Assembly: GCA_964541025.1 (NCBI GenBank)
Contig: CAZIOW010000033.1
Coordinates: 1 to 12,252 of the forward strand
Source of the DNA: JAGDXO01 sp964541025
GTDB taxonomy: Archaea; Thermoplasmatota; Thermoplasmata; Thermoplasmatales; GCA-001856825
DNA length: 12,252 nt
Direction: 5' to 3'
Part shown: positions 6,235-11,096 of the stretch, in pieces
Layout of the letters: every line of letters begins with the position of its first letter
Numbering within the stretch: the stretch's first letter is position 1
The notes under the pieces: model-generated
What the model saw: the letters and a program-made list of their open reading frames with translations, nothing else
The model's database searches: none
Told to the model about the DNA's origin: nothing
Made by a program: the position numbers and the translations under genes

Positions 6235-7380
6235 TCATTTCTTGATCTCTCCCTCCATTTTGCCCAGTTCTTCTTCAATTTTATTTTTCAGTTCATCCAG
6301 ATTTTGCGATAAATCATTGCAGAACCCAGTAACCTTCTTCTTAAGACTCCTAAAAGTCTCCAAGGTTTCTCTTATGCTTCTAATGCTGCTTGCTAGCACC
6401 TTGACATCAACTTCCTTTTCCTCAGATTTTTCGTGGAGGGCGAGGAACCTTATGAGCCTGTACCCCACATTGAAGATGAACTGATTTGGATTATCCTCCG
6501 GCGACTCTGCCAAGGCAATTACCAGCCGATTCATGCCGTACAGATGGAACGACCCGATTTTTTCCGGTACCTGTTGAGCGTTCCTGAATACAATAATGGA
6601 ATATTTGACATTCCTATCCCTTTCCATGTTAGAAAAGGTATCAGTAATACCCGGACCTGTCAGTTTCGTATCTTTTACTTCAATGGCAAACCTTAATTTT
6701 TCAGAAGGGTTTTCGATTAAAATGTCACCCGTCTTATTGTCAGGCCCTACATGTTTTGCATCGTCCCCAAAGTATTTGGCTGGAATCTGAGATAGCTGGA
6801 ATATATAATTTTCAAACTCTTCTCCCTTTTCCGTGGTTTCCTGAATTTTCTCTTCCTCAACTATATATTTGCCCAAGTTCTCTTTGAGGTCATTCGCAAG
6901 CTTAGAGAAATCTTCCGTGAAGGATTTAAACACCACGTCTCTTAACGTATTCAAAAATGAATTTAGAATTTCCTTGTCCAGTTTAGAACTCTTATCTTCT
7001 ATATCTTTAATCAGGGATTCGGTCCTTTCGTCGAAGCTTTTAGAGAATTCATCCAGTATCTTCTTTCTTGAATCCTCAATGAACTTTTGCAATACTTGCT
7101 GTTCCAAATCGGCTAATTTCTTTGAGATTGCACCGTCCAGATCTGAGATCCCTTTATTGAAGCTCCTTTCAATCAATCTCCCATAATTCTCGGTCAGAAA
7201 TGATTTGAGAGATTTGACCCCCAATTCGAGGATGTCGCCAAAGATTACATTCCTCTTCTCTTCGGGATAGCCCTTTATGAATTCTACTACTTCCTCATTC
7301 TCAATGGTGTAATTGGTAATCGTGATCGTCTTGGCTTCCGCGTCGTATATTAGACCTTTTACATTATCCTGATTTCCCAT
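6235..7380 (-). CDS. Coiled-coil protein with PD-(D/E)XK nuclease-like domain
   Basis: A 381-residue protein. Residues ~1-60 are a small mixed region. Residues ~60-180 are a long Lys/Glu/Leu-rich coiled coil. Residues ~183-290 look like a PD-(D/E)XK nuclease core: EKGEEFENYIFQL (acidic helix, E187/E188), GDILIE (D219) and FAIEVKD (E234, K236), with the expected D-X14-E-X-K spacing. Another helical, coiled-coil tail ends the protein. The layout recalls RmuC/DUF2130-like nuclease fusions, but the family is not certain. Such nucleases act on DNA in repair or defence. GGAGGA just before ATG 7380 is a clear SD, and the stop of the upstream regulator gene is one nucleotide away, so the two are co-expressed. 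Confidence 0.7.
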   Translation of the reverse strand: MGNQDNVKGLIYDAEAKTITITNYTIENEEVVEFIKGYPEEKRNVIFGDILELGVKSLKSFLTENYGRLIERSFNKGISDLDGAISKKLADLEQQVLQKFIEDSRKKILDEFSKSFDERTESLIKDIEDKSSKLDKEILNSFLNTLRDVVFKSFTEDFSKLANDLKENLGKYIVEEEKIQETTEKGEEFENYIFQLSQIPAKYFGDDAKHVGPDNKTGDILIENPSEKLRFAIEVKDTKLTGPGITDTFSNMERDRNVKYSIIVFRNAQQVPEKIGSFHLYGMNRLVIALAESPEDNPNQFIFNVGYRLIRFLALHEKSEEKEVDVKVLASSIRSIRETLETFRSLKKKVTGFCNDLSQNLDELKNKIEEELGKMEGEIKK

Positions 7381-7381
7381 T

Positions 7382-7903
7382 TTATCCTCCTCCTAGAATT
7401 TCCTTAATCTCCCTAAGACAACTAGCAACCTTCTTTCCCTTTTCCGATAAATATACGATTGTCTCCTGCGGGAATTTCTCCTTGTCAATTTTCGTTTCAA
7501 CAAGTGAGAACTGCTTGAGTAGGTCAACTGAAGAATAAGCGTCCGGGAATTTCTCCTTGAGTTTTGATATTAAAATCTCCCCATTATAGAGGAGATAAAT
7601 GAGCACCATATGGTCCCTTGTGAGAAGGGGGTTCGGGACAGGCTTCCCCGAAGCTATCTCCTCGGCTTCCTTGAGCTTCTGGGCCACTGATTTCCCTTTA
7701 GGCGTTAAAGTTATTGTATATTTCTTAGGTCCCTTCTCGTTCTTGTTTATAATTAGATATCCGTCATTCTCGAGGCTTTCCAGTAAATTATCCAGAACTT
7801 GATGACTCTTCACTATGTGAAATAAGTTAGACTTCATCAGGGTACCGTTATCAAATATAAAGAGTAGCACGGATTTTGCATGTTTCAAATCCAATGAGTC
7901 CAT
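7382..7903 (-). CDS. Tandem winged-helix transcription regulator
   Basis: From the ATG at 7901-7903 the protein is 173 residues with two similar halves. Residues ~1-80 (SVLLFIFDNGTLMKSNLFHIV, LLESLENDGYLI, then KKYTITLTPKGKSVA) and ~93-170 (MVLIYLLYNGEILISKLKEKF, ETIVYLSEKGKKVA) each have the helix-turn-helix-wing pattern ending in a T/S-x-KGK wing phrase, as in MarR/PadR-like winged helices. The frame stays open to a GTG at 7970-7972, but that would place the TTGGTAA palindrome inside the gene, so I prefer 7903. It starts the leftward cassette, lies divergent to an AbrB-like gene, and is the natural candidate to bind the palindromes beside it, including one half-site over its own start codon. 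Confidence 0.75.
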   Translation of the reverse strand: MDSLDLKHAKSVLLFIFDNGTLMKSNLFHIVKSHQVLDNLLESLENDGYLIINKNEKGPKKYTITLTPKGKSVAQKLKEAEEIASGKPVPNPLLTRDHMVLIYLLYNGEILISKLKEKFPDAYSSVDLLKQFSLVETKIDKEKFPQETIVYLSEKGKKVASCLREIKEILGGG

Positions 7904-7917
7904 TGGTAACAGGTAAT
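7902..7917. promoter_or_regulatory. Operator-like half-sites over the regulator start
   Basis: ATTGGTAACAGGTAAT overlaps the start codon of the leftward winged-helix gene. Its first eight bases equal the arm of the two palindromes nearby, and GGTAA recurs directly after it. It may be a third, weaker binding site that allows autorepression. Confidence 0.45.
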
Positions 7918-7952
7918 ATATACATATTGTAGATAAAATACGTTTTTTATGA

Positions 7953-7968
7953 TTGGTAATATTACCAA
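7953..7968. promoter_or_regulatory. Operator palindrome TTGGTAATATTACCAA
   Basis: A perfect 16-nt palindrome in the divergent intergenic region between the leftward winged-helix gene and the rightward AbrB-like gene. The same arm sequence occurs at 8002-8019 and 7902-7909, which is strong evidence for one dimeric DNA-binding protein acting here. Confidence 0.65.
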
Positions 7969-7976
7969 CCACAAAC

Positions 7977-7985
7977 TATATATTT
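7977..7985 (+). promoter_or_regulatory. TATA box for the AbrB-like gene
   Basis: TATATATTT lies about 46-54 nt before the ATG at 8031. The predicted transcript start about 26 nt downstream falls inside the palindrome at 8002-8019, so a bound protein would block initiation. Confidence 0.4.
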
Positions 7986-8001
7986 GATCATCATATTTAC
8001 T

Positions 8002-8019
8002 ATTGGTAAAATTACCAAT
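8002..8019. promoter_or_regulatory. Operator palindrome ATTGGTAA-AA-TTACCAAT
   Basis: An 18-nt inverted repeat with 8-bp arms and a 2-nt centre, matching the palindrome at 7953-7968. It sits over the predicted start point of the rightward transcript, a classic repressor position. Confidence 0.65.
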
Positions 8020-8030
8020 GGTGGATAAAC

Positions 8031-8189
8031 ATGGAAGAAATAGAGATACCAGTCAAGGTAGGCACAGCTGGTAGGGCACAAATCCCATTAGAAGTCCGTG
8101 AAAAGCTGGACATCGACGAGGGAGACTACCTTATAATAAGGATTGAGAAGGTCTTGAAGGGAGGCGTTGAGAAGGAGGCGAAGGCATGA
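8031..8189 (+). CDS. AbrB/SpoVT-type DNA-binding regulator (52 aa)
   Basis: A short gene encoding MEEIEIPVKVGTAGRAQIPL followed by EVREKLDIDEGDYLIIRIEK. The sequence VGxxGRxQIPxEVREKLxIxEGDYLIIRI is the standard swapped-hairpin AbrB/MazE DNA-binding fold, which acts as a dimer. Antitoxins and transition-state regulators have this fold; no toxin gene of a known type follows, so a regulator role is more likely. A GGTGG sequence precedes the ATG. The palindrome at 8002-8019 lies just upstream, so it may be regulated by, or itself bind, that operator. It ends in EAKA, encoded by the shared junction cassette, and its stop overlaps the ATG of a 15-aa ORF. Confidence 0.8.
   Translation: MEEIEIPVKVGTAGRAQIPLEVREKLDIDEGDYLIIRIEKVLKGGVEKEAKA
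8174..8189 (+). promoter_or_regulatory. Junction cassette GGAGGCGAAGGCATGA (copy 1)
   Basis: SD, final codons (E-A-K-A), stop and next start in one 16-nt sequence. This is one of five near-identical copies in the right half (also 9504, 9716, 10386 and 10679). Confidence 0.6.
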
Positions 8190-8233
8190 TTTCTCACGGT
8201 GATGAGTTAACACGGGAGAGGATGAAACCATGA
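8186..8233 (+). CDS. 15-aa micro-ORF bridging two genes by ATGA overlaps
   Basis: ATG 8186 to TGA 8233 encodes MISHGDELTRERMKP. Its start overlaps the AbrB-like stop (ATGA, 8186-8189) and its stop overlaps the next gene's ATG (8230-8233). It has a strong SD, GGAGGC, 6 nt upstream. It may serve to carry ribosomes to the 8230 gene or may be a degraded gene; whether the peptide has a role cannot be told. Confidence 0.4.
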   Translation: MISHGDELTRERMKP

Positions 8234-8619
8234 AAGAGAGAGGAGGTAATGGCATAAAATCTCCATATACGTGCTTAGTAGGGGAACACGAGTTCACGCA
8301 GGGGAGAATTCCAGACGAGTTCAGCTTCTCAGTATCCGGAACTTATAAAGATACAAAGCTTAAAATTGTGGAGGTATACTATGAGACTGAAGAGGAATTC
8401 CATAAAAATAAGAAACAACGTGAAGACGACTCAGAAGATTTTGACAGCTTTAAGGTAGAATATGATAAGGATCACACTATAATAACCCTTACACTCTCTG
8501 GCTCAAGAAAGGAAATAACAGAGGCTATCTTCAGGGAAATATCGATCCATGCGAAATTCTTTCTTGGAGATTTTGCAAACCTGATATTTGATGATATTAT
8601 TGTGGAGGCGAAGAATTAA
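8230..8619 (+). CDS. Hypothetical acidic protein (129 aa)
   Basis: Not recognised. It starts MKERGGNGIKSPYTCLVGEH; a central acidic, Lys-rich segment (ETEEEFHKNKKQREDDSEDF) is followed by beta-strand-like DHTIITLTLSGS and a hydrophobic helix (EAIFREISIHAKFFLGDF). It looks like a soluble alpha/beta protein with an exposed charged loop. The start is fixed by ATGA overlap with the micro-ORF and a GAGAGG sequence upstream. It ends VEAKN in a variant of the junction cassette (GGAGGCGAAGAAT) and its stop overlaps the stop of the convergent leftward gene. It is probably part of the AbrB-led operon. Confidence 0.6.
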   Translation: MKERGGNGIKSPYTCLVGEHEFTQGRIPDEFSFSVSGTYKDTKLKIVEVYYETEEEFHKNKKQREDDSEDFDSFKVEYDKDHTIITLTLSGSRKEITEAIFREISIHAKFFLGDFANLIFDDIIVEAKN

Positions 8620-8870
8620 TGACCCTCTCTTTCTCTTTTCTCCCTGTCTCGATCGAGCAATCTGTGAATCCTTTCTGCTTCCCTCGCATGTTTATAGGCA
8701 CTGTAAGAATTCTTCAATACTTTTTGGGTTCTGCCAACAAATCTGGCTTTGCTGTAAAGGCCTCTCGTAATAGTGTCCATAGCAATGTCCTTTGCCTCCC
8801 CGAGTGCCCTTTTTCCCTCAGATATCGCGCTTCTTTTAAGATTAAAAGAGGTCATCTGTTCAGACCTCAT
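8616..8870 (-). CDS. Small basic hypothetical protein (84 aa)
   Basis: Starts MRSEQMTSFNLKRSAISEGK and ends EAERIHRLLDRDREKREREGH. It is rich in Arg, Lys, Glu and Ala, predominantly helical, with no recognised domain; a nucleic-acid-binding role is possible from its charge. Stops converge with the 8230-8619 gene by overlapping TTAA. The start overlaps the stop of a 19-aa upstream ORF by ATGA (8867-8870), and a leaderless-type promoter lies before that ORF. The opposite-strand frame here has a Phe/Ser/Arg-rich composition typical of antisense shadows, so I take this strand as the real one. Confidence 0.5.
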   Translation of the reverse strand: MRSEQMTSFNLKRSAISEGKRALGEAKDIAMDTITRGLYSKARFVGRTQKVLKNSYSAYKHAREAERIHRLLDRDREKREREGH

Positions 8871-8926
8871 TTTGGAGAGAAGGTATTTCCTCTGTTTATC
8901 CGTGGGTGTTTTCTTCCCTTGTTCAT
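8867..8926 (-). CDS. 19-aa leader micro-ORF before the 84-aa gene
   Basis: ATG 8926 to TGA 8867 encodes MNKGRKHPRINRGNTFSPK, a basic peptide. A TATA-like TTTAAATTATAG (8944-8955, minus strand) lies 18-29 nt upstream with no SD, so the ATG is a good leaderless start. The stop overlaps the ATG of the next gene (ATGA). It could be a translation leader. Alternatively, the frame of the 84-aa protein is open upstream with a sensible sequence (TPTDKQRKYLLSK), so a frameshift could have split one gene. Confidence 0.4.
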   Translation of the reverse strand: MNKGRKHPRINRGNTFSPK

Positions 8927-8943
8927 GAGGTTAATATTTTATT

Positions 8944-8955
8944 CTATAATTTAAA
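8944..8955. promoter_or_regulatory. Bidirectional TATA-like core
   Basis: CTATAATTTAAA reads as a TATA-like box in both directions: 18-29 nt upstream of the leftward ATG at 8926, and about 35 nt upstream of a plausible rightward start near the CCCCGGGG palindrome. It probably serves one or both divergent transcripts. Confidence 0.35.
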
Positions 8956-8971
8956 TGCTTTTATTATCAAG

Positions 8972-9022
8972 CTCCCCGGGGAATCACCATTAGCACCATT
9001 TTTTAACCTAAATCCCGGGGAG
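8972..9022. repeat. G/C-rich inverted repeat before the right operon
   Basis: CTCCCCGGG (8972-8980) and CCCGGGGAG (9014-9022) are 9-bp complementary arms separated by 33 nt; the left copy is itself the palindrome TCCCCGGGGA (8973-8982). In AT-rich DNA such GC arms stand out. They may be two operator sites or a hairpin in the leader of the rightward operon. Confidence 0.5.
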
Positions 9023-9037
9023 ACCAAGAGGAGGTGT

Positions 9038-9073
9038 ATGGAAATGTTTGAAATTTTGGAGGTGTCTGGATGA
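9038..9073 (+). CDS. Leader micro-ORF (9-11 aa) opening the right operon
   Basis: ATG 9038 (or in-frame ATG 9044) to TGA 9073 encodes MEMFEILEVSG. GGAGGTG (9030-9036) precedes it; the spacing fits ATG 9044 better. Its own codons contain the SD (GGAGGTG, 9058-9064) of the next gene, whose ATG overlaps its stop (ATGA). It is probably a translation leader for the operon. Confidence 0.4.
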   Translation: MEMFEILEVSG

Positions 9074-9519
9074 TTTTTCCAAGCGATAGTGAAATAAGGG
9101 AGTACGCCGCTTATTACGTCAGAGCCATAGGTATCTTCAAGGAAGAATTCAGGCAGCATGAAGGAAGGCTACCAACTGAAATTGAAATAGAATCCTTTTC
9201 GAAAATGGGGATCATACCCATCGGTTTTCTGAGGGAGAATGGCAAGGACAGGGACACAAAACAGGTACAGGAAAAGAGCCCTGGCAACAATGAACATAAG
9301 AAATCGCCAATAAAAACAGTGAGTGATATTCTCAGGCGCTACGGTGACAAACTGAAGGTGGAGGGAGACAGGATAAGGATCGAGAAGCACCTGGACCAGT
9401 ATGACTTCAACCACCTTGTGGATGAACTAAAGATGAAAGGCTGGAAGTATCACGCTGCTAAGAAAAACGGTGCAAAGTGGGAGAGTCCATACTTTGAGAT
9501 TGAGGGGGCGAAGGCATGA
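9070..9519 (+). CDS. Hypothetical two-part protein (149 aa), operon start
   Basis: Not recognised. The N-terminal part (residues 1-55, MIFPSDSEIREYAAYYVRAI..., then FKEEFRQHEGRLPTEIEIESF) is helical. A charged, flexible linker (55-78) follows. The C-terminal part (79-149) has IKTVSDILRRYGDKLKVEGD and a phrase, FNHLVDELKMKGWKYHAAKK, recalling small domains in viral and plasmid proteins that end in a GWKY-type turn. It ends IEGAKA, encoded by the junction cassette. SD GGAGGTG lies 5 nt before the ATG. As the first sizeable gene in the operon it could be an early viral protein; function unknown. Confidence 0.65.
   Translation: MIFPSDSEIREYAAYYVRAIGIFKEEFRQHEGRLPTEIEIESFSKMGIIPIGFLRENGKDRDTKQVQEKSPGNNEHKKSPIKTVSDILRRYGDKLKVEGDRIRIEKHLDQYDFNHLVDELKMKGWKYHAAKKNGAKWESPYFEIEGAKA
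9504..9519 (+). promoter_or_regulatory. Junction cassette GGGGGCGAAGGCATGA (copy 2)
   Basis: Encodes G-A-K-A and the stop of the upstream gene, the SD, and the ATG of the zinc-protein gene. Confidence 0.6.
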
Positions 9520-9731
9520 AGTGCCACTGGTGCGGTCGTGAAATTTACTTCGGGAAAGGTGTCGGATGGGTCCATGAGGACGGTGGAGGCATATATTGGC
9601 AAAGATGCAGTAGCTGTGGATGTGAATTCAGTCATTATCCAGCTGTTTTTGAATGTCCCAGATGCGGTAGTAAGGATGTGGTCGATGATCACTGCGTTCT
9701 TCCAGTTGTAGATGAGGAGGTGAAAGCATGA
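9516..9731 (+). CDS. Small zinc-ribbon protein (71 aa)
   Basis: Starts MKCHWCGREIYFGKGVGWVH. Metal-binding candidates are C3/C6 (CHWC), C31/C34/C36 (CSSCGC), C47/C50 (CPRC) and H59/C60. This suits one or two structural zinc sites of the ribbon type. Such small proteins in viral operons often bind nucleic acid or act as transcription or recombination accessories, but nothing specific is recognised. It ends DEEVKA through the junction cassette and overlaps both neighbours by ATGA. Confidence 0.7.
   Translation: MKCHWCGREIYFGKGVGWVHEDGGGIYWQRCSSCGCEFSHYPAVFECPRCGSKDVVDDHCVLPVVDEEVKA
9716..9731 (+). promoter_or_regulatory. Junction cassette GGAGGTGAAAGCATGA (copy 3)
   Basis: Encodes E-V-K-A and stop, with the SD and ATG of the 9728 gene. 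It is identical base for base to the copy at 10679-10694. Confidence 0.65.
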
Positions 9732-10234
9732 CCCTTAAACTTACAAAACCTCCCTATGGAGATACAAAGATATCGGCTGAAAAATCCCAACAGGAAATAA
9801 CTGAACTCCTCAAGAAATATGGAGTCAGCCAGGTGGCATGGGCCGTGGATTATGACAGCATGAAGGTGCAGCTCCAGTTTGTCATAGAATATGAAAAACC
9901 CGAGGATTCTTCCATCCATAAGATTGCAATCCTGGTAAGGCCTCCCATGTTTGCTGCAAAGAGGAGGACTTTCAACACCAAGACCGGGCACTACGAAACG
10001 TTGACACTGCCAAACTGGGCACAGAGCATGAGGTTGCTCTATTACTGGATAAAGGCAAAGCTGGAGGCAGTTTCATACGGTCTCAATTCAGTGGAAAAGG
10101 AGTTCCTTTCAGACATCGTTACACGTCTCCCAGACGGATCCCAGAAAACAGTGTGGGAATTAATCGAAGAACAAGCGAAAGAAGAGCGTTTTATGCTCGA
10201 GGCTCCAGCTTCTTTTAGGGGTGATGCAAAATGA
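9728..10234 (+). CDS. Conserved phage-type hypothetical protein (168 aa)
   Basis: Residues 22-52 (QEITELLKKYGVSQVAWAVD, then a strand KVQLQFVIE), 68-82 (ILVRPPMFAAKRRTF) and especially 97-146 (AQSMRLLYYWIKAKLEAVSY, GLNSVEKEFLSDIV, LPDGSQKTVWELI) match a pattern I know from a widespread bacteriophage family, in which arginine-rich helix, IKAKLEAV, EEEFL and LPDG-TV follow in the same order. The function of that family is not established; members occur in phage early/replication gene clusters. Length is typical. It is the best evidence that this operon is viral or provirus-derived. It follows the zinc protein with ATGA overlap and a perfect SD. Confidence 0.7.
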   Translation: MTLKLTKPPYGDTKISAEKSQQEITELLKKYGVSQVAWAVDYDSMKVQLQFVIEYEKPEDSSIHKIAILVRPPMFAAKRRTFNTKTGHYETLTLPNWAQSMRLLYYWIKAKLEAVSYGLNSVEKEFLSDIVTRLPDGSQKTVWELIEEQAKEERFMLEAPASFRGDAK

Positions 10235-10401
10235 AGTTCTATATCAAGATATCAGTAGATTTGGAAAAGATACCTTCTAAAACTGAACTGTACAGTCTCA
10301 GGAACATTATTGAGAACTACACAGGGGTCAACATCAATGAATTGAGCCTGATGGATGAAGAAGAGAAAGTGTTGAAAAAGATTGAGGAGGTAAAGGCATG
10401 A
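10231..10401 (+). CDS. Small hypothetical protein (56 aa)
   Basis: Starts MKFYIKISVDLEKIPSKTEL and ends LKKIEEVKA. Predicted beta-alpha-beta: a strand (FYIKISVDL), a helix (TELYSLRNIIENY), a strand (INELSLMD). The N-terminal strand-helix order resembles the start of the 10691 protein, so they may be distant paralogues. ATGA overlaps at both ends and AGGGGTGATG before the start support it as a real gene. Function unknown. Confidence 0.6.
   Translation: MKFYIKISVDLEKIPSKTELYSLRNIIENYTGVNINELSLMDEEEKVLKKIEEVKA
10386..10401 (+). promoter_or_regulatory. Junction cassette GGAGGTAAAGGCATGA (copy 4)
   Basis: Encodes E-V-K-A and the stop of the 56-aa gene, and supplies the SD and ATG of the 10398 gene. 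Confidence 0.6.
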
Positions 10402-10694
10402 CGTCTTCGAAAGATGACGGATATGTTTGCCTGATTACAGACATGGAAACTGAATACAATGACCCCACAGAGATACCTTACCAGGTGGGAGATCTTATAG
10501 TCCTATCAAAGAAGGTAGCAAAAAGAGGGTATGCTAACATGGCCAGCTTTAAACTGGCCTGCGAGTATTCTATCAATTTCCAGGTGATGTGCTCGCTGGA
10601 TGAATACGAGACAAATGAGGAAAGGAGAAAACAGGTCTTGGCCCAGGCTGAAGCACTTAAAAAATTGAAAGAAGAAAAGGAGGTGAAAGCATGA
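10398..10694 (+). CDS. Hypothetical protein (98 aa)
   Basis: Not recognised. Starts MTSSKDDGYVCLITDMETEY. The middle (DLIVLSKKVAKRGYANMASF) looks alpha/beta and the C-terminus is a charged helix (NEERRKQVLAQAEALKKL) ending KEVKA via the junction cassette. Two cysteines are not arranged as a zinc site. Tight ATGA coupling on both sides places it in the virus-like operon. Confidence 0.6.
   Translation: MTSSKDDGYVCLITDMETEYNDPTEIPYQVGDLIVLSKKVAKRGYANMASFKLACEYSINFQVMCSLDEYETNEERRKQVLAQAEALKKLKEEKEVKA
10679..10694 (+). promoter_or_regulatory. Junction cassette GGAGGTGAAAGCATGA (copy 5)
   Basis: Identical base for base to the copy at 9716-9731. Encodes E-V-K-A and stop and provides the SD and ATG of the 10691 gene. 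Confidence 0.65.
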
Positions 10695-10996
10695 CGGCTC
10701 CAAAAAAATTGAGGGTGGTCCTCGATATCGAATATAATCCTGAATTTACCATATCGCAGATTGAGTCCCTGATACAGGAAAAAATGAAATCAGTTGGTCA
10801 TGAACCCATCAGGATTGAAAGAATAGAAGTGAAGAGGAAAAAAGGATTTGGTTCTCAAGGACAGCCAATCCTGAAGGACATCACCCTTAAGGATTATTTC
10901 AGGAGCCTGGAAACTACCCGATCGAAGTTATCAAGGAAATCTGTTGCAAGGAAACTGGTGGAGCTGGCTGAAAAGGGGGTTGAGGTCGATGGATGA
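10691..10996 (+). CDS. Hypothetical basic protein (101 aa)
   Basis: Starts MTAPKKLRVVLDIEYNPEFT. N-terminal half beta-alpha-beta (KLRVVLDIEY, ISQIESLIQEKMKSV, IRIERIEVKRKK), then a Gly/Gln-rich turn, and a basic helical C-terminus (DYFRSLETTRSKLSRKSVAR, then KLVELAEKGVEV). The N-terminus resembles the 56-aa protein at 10231. The C-terminal basic helices suggest nucleic-acid contact, but no family is recognised. Its end overlaps the next small ORF by 8 nt. Confidence 0.6.
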   Translation: MTAPKKLRVVLDIEYNPEFTISQIESLIQEKMKSVGHEPIRIERIEVKRKKGFGSQGQPILKDITLKDYFRSLETTRSKLSRKSVARKLVELAEKGVEVDG

Positions 10997-11096
10997 GTTC
11001 ATCTCTGTTGGTACGAGGGTTTCAGATGATGAAAAGAAGAAGCACCTGGCATGGTTGGAAGATGAAATGAATGAAAGGAGGAAAAGAGAGATATGA
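10989..11096 (+). CDS. 35-aa micro-protein
   Basis: ATG 10989 to TGA 11096 encodes MDEFISVGTRVSDDEKKKHL, then AWLEDEMNERRKREI, a single charged helix after a short strand. TTGAGGTCG precedes the ATG. Its start overlaps the upstream gene by 8 nt and its stop overlaps the next ATG (ATGA, 11093-11096), so it fills exactly the space between two genes. This makes it more likely real than chance. Confidence 0.5.
   Translation: MDEFISVGTRVSDDEKKKHLAWLEDEMNERRKREI

Noticed and set aside
6230..7186. Several rightward frames opposite the nuclease-like gene
   Set aside because: Ser/Phe/Leu-rich shadows of the coiled-coil coding strand.
7904..7972. N-terminal extension of the winged-helix protein from a GTG at 7970-7972
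   Set aside because: It would put the TTGGTAA palindrome and the promoter region inside the gene; the ATG at 7903 begins a normal winged-helix sequence.
8031..8233. AbrB-like gene plus neighbour as a toxin-antitoxin pair
   Set aside because: The AbrB fold suits an antitoxin, but the following genes show no MazF, PIN/VapC or other toxin motif.
8867..8933. Programmed or accidental frameshift joining MNKGRK to TPTDKQRKYLLSK and the 84-aa protein
   Set aside because: Attractive, because the frame is open upstream, but no slippery site or homologue supports it; kept only as an alternative to the micro-ORF reading.
8619..8954. Rightward 111-aa frame opposite the 84-aa leftward gene
   Set aside because: It starts after an SD-like cassette, but its Phe/Ser/Leu/Arg-rich, low-charge composition is typical of an antisense shadow, and the leftward frame has a promoter and ATGA coupling.
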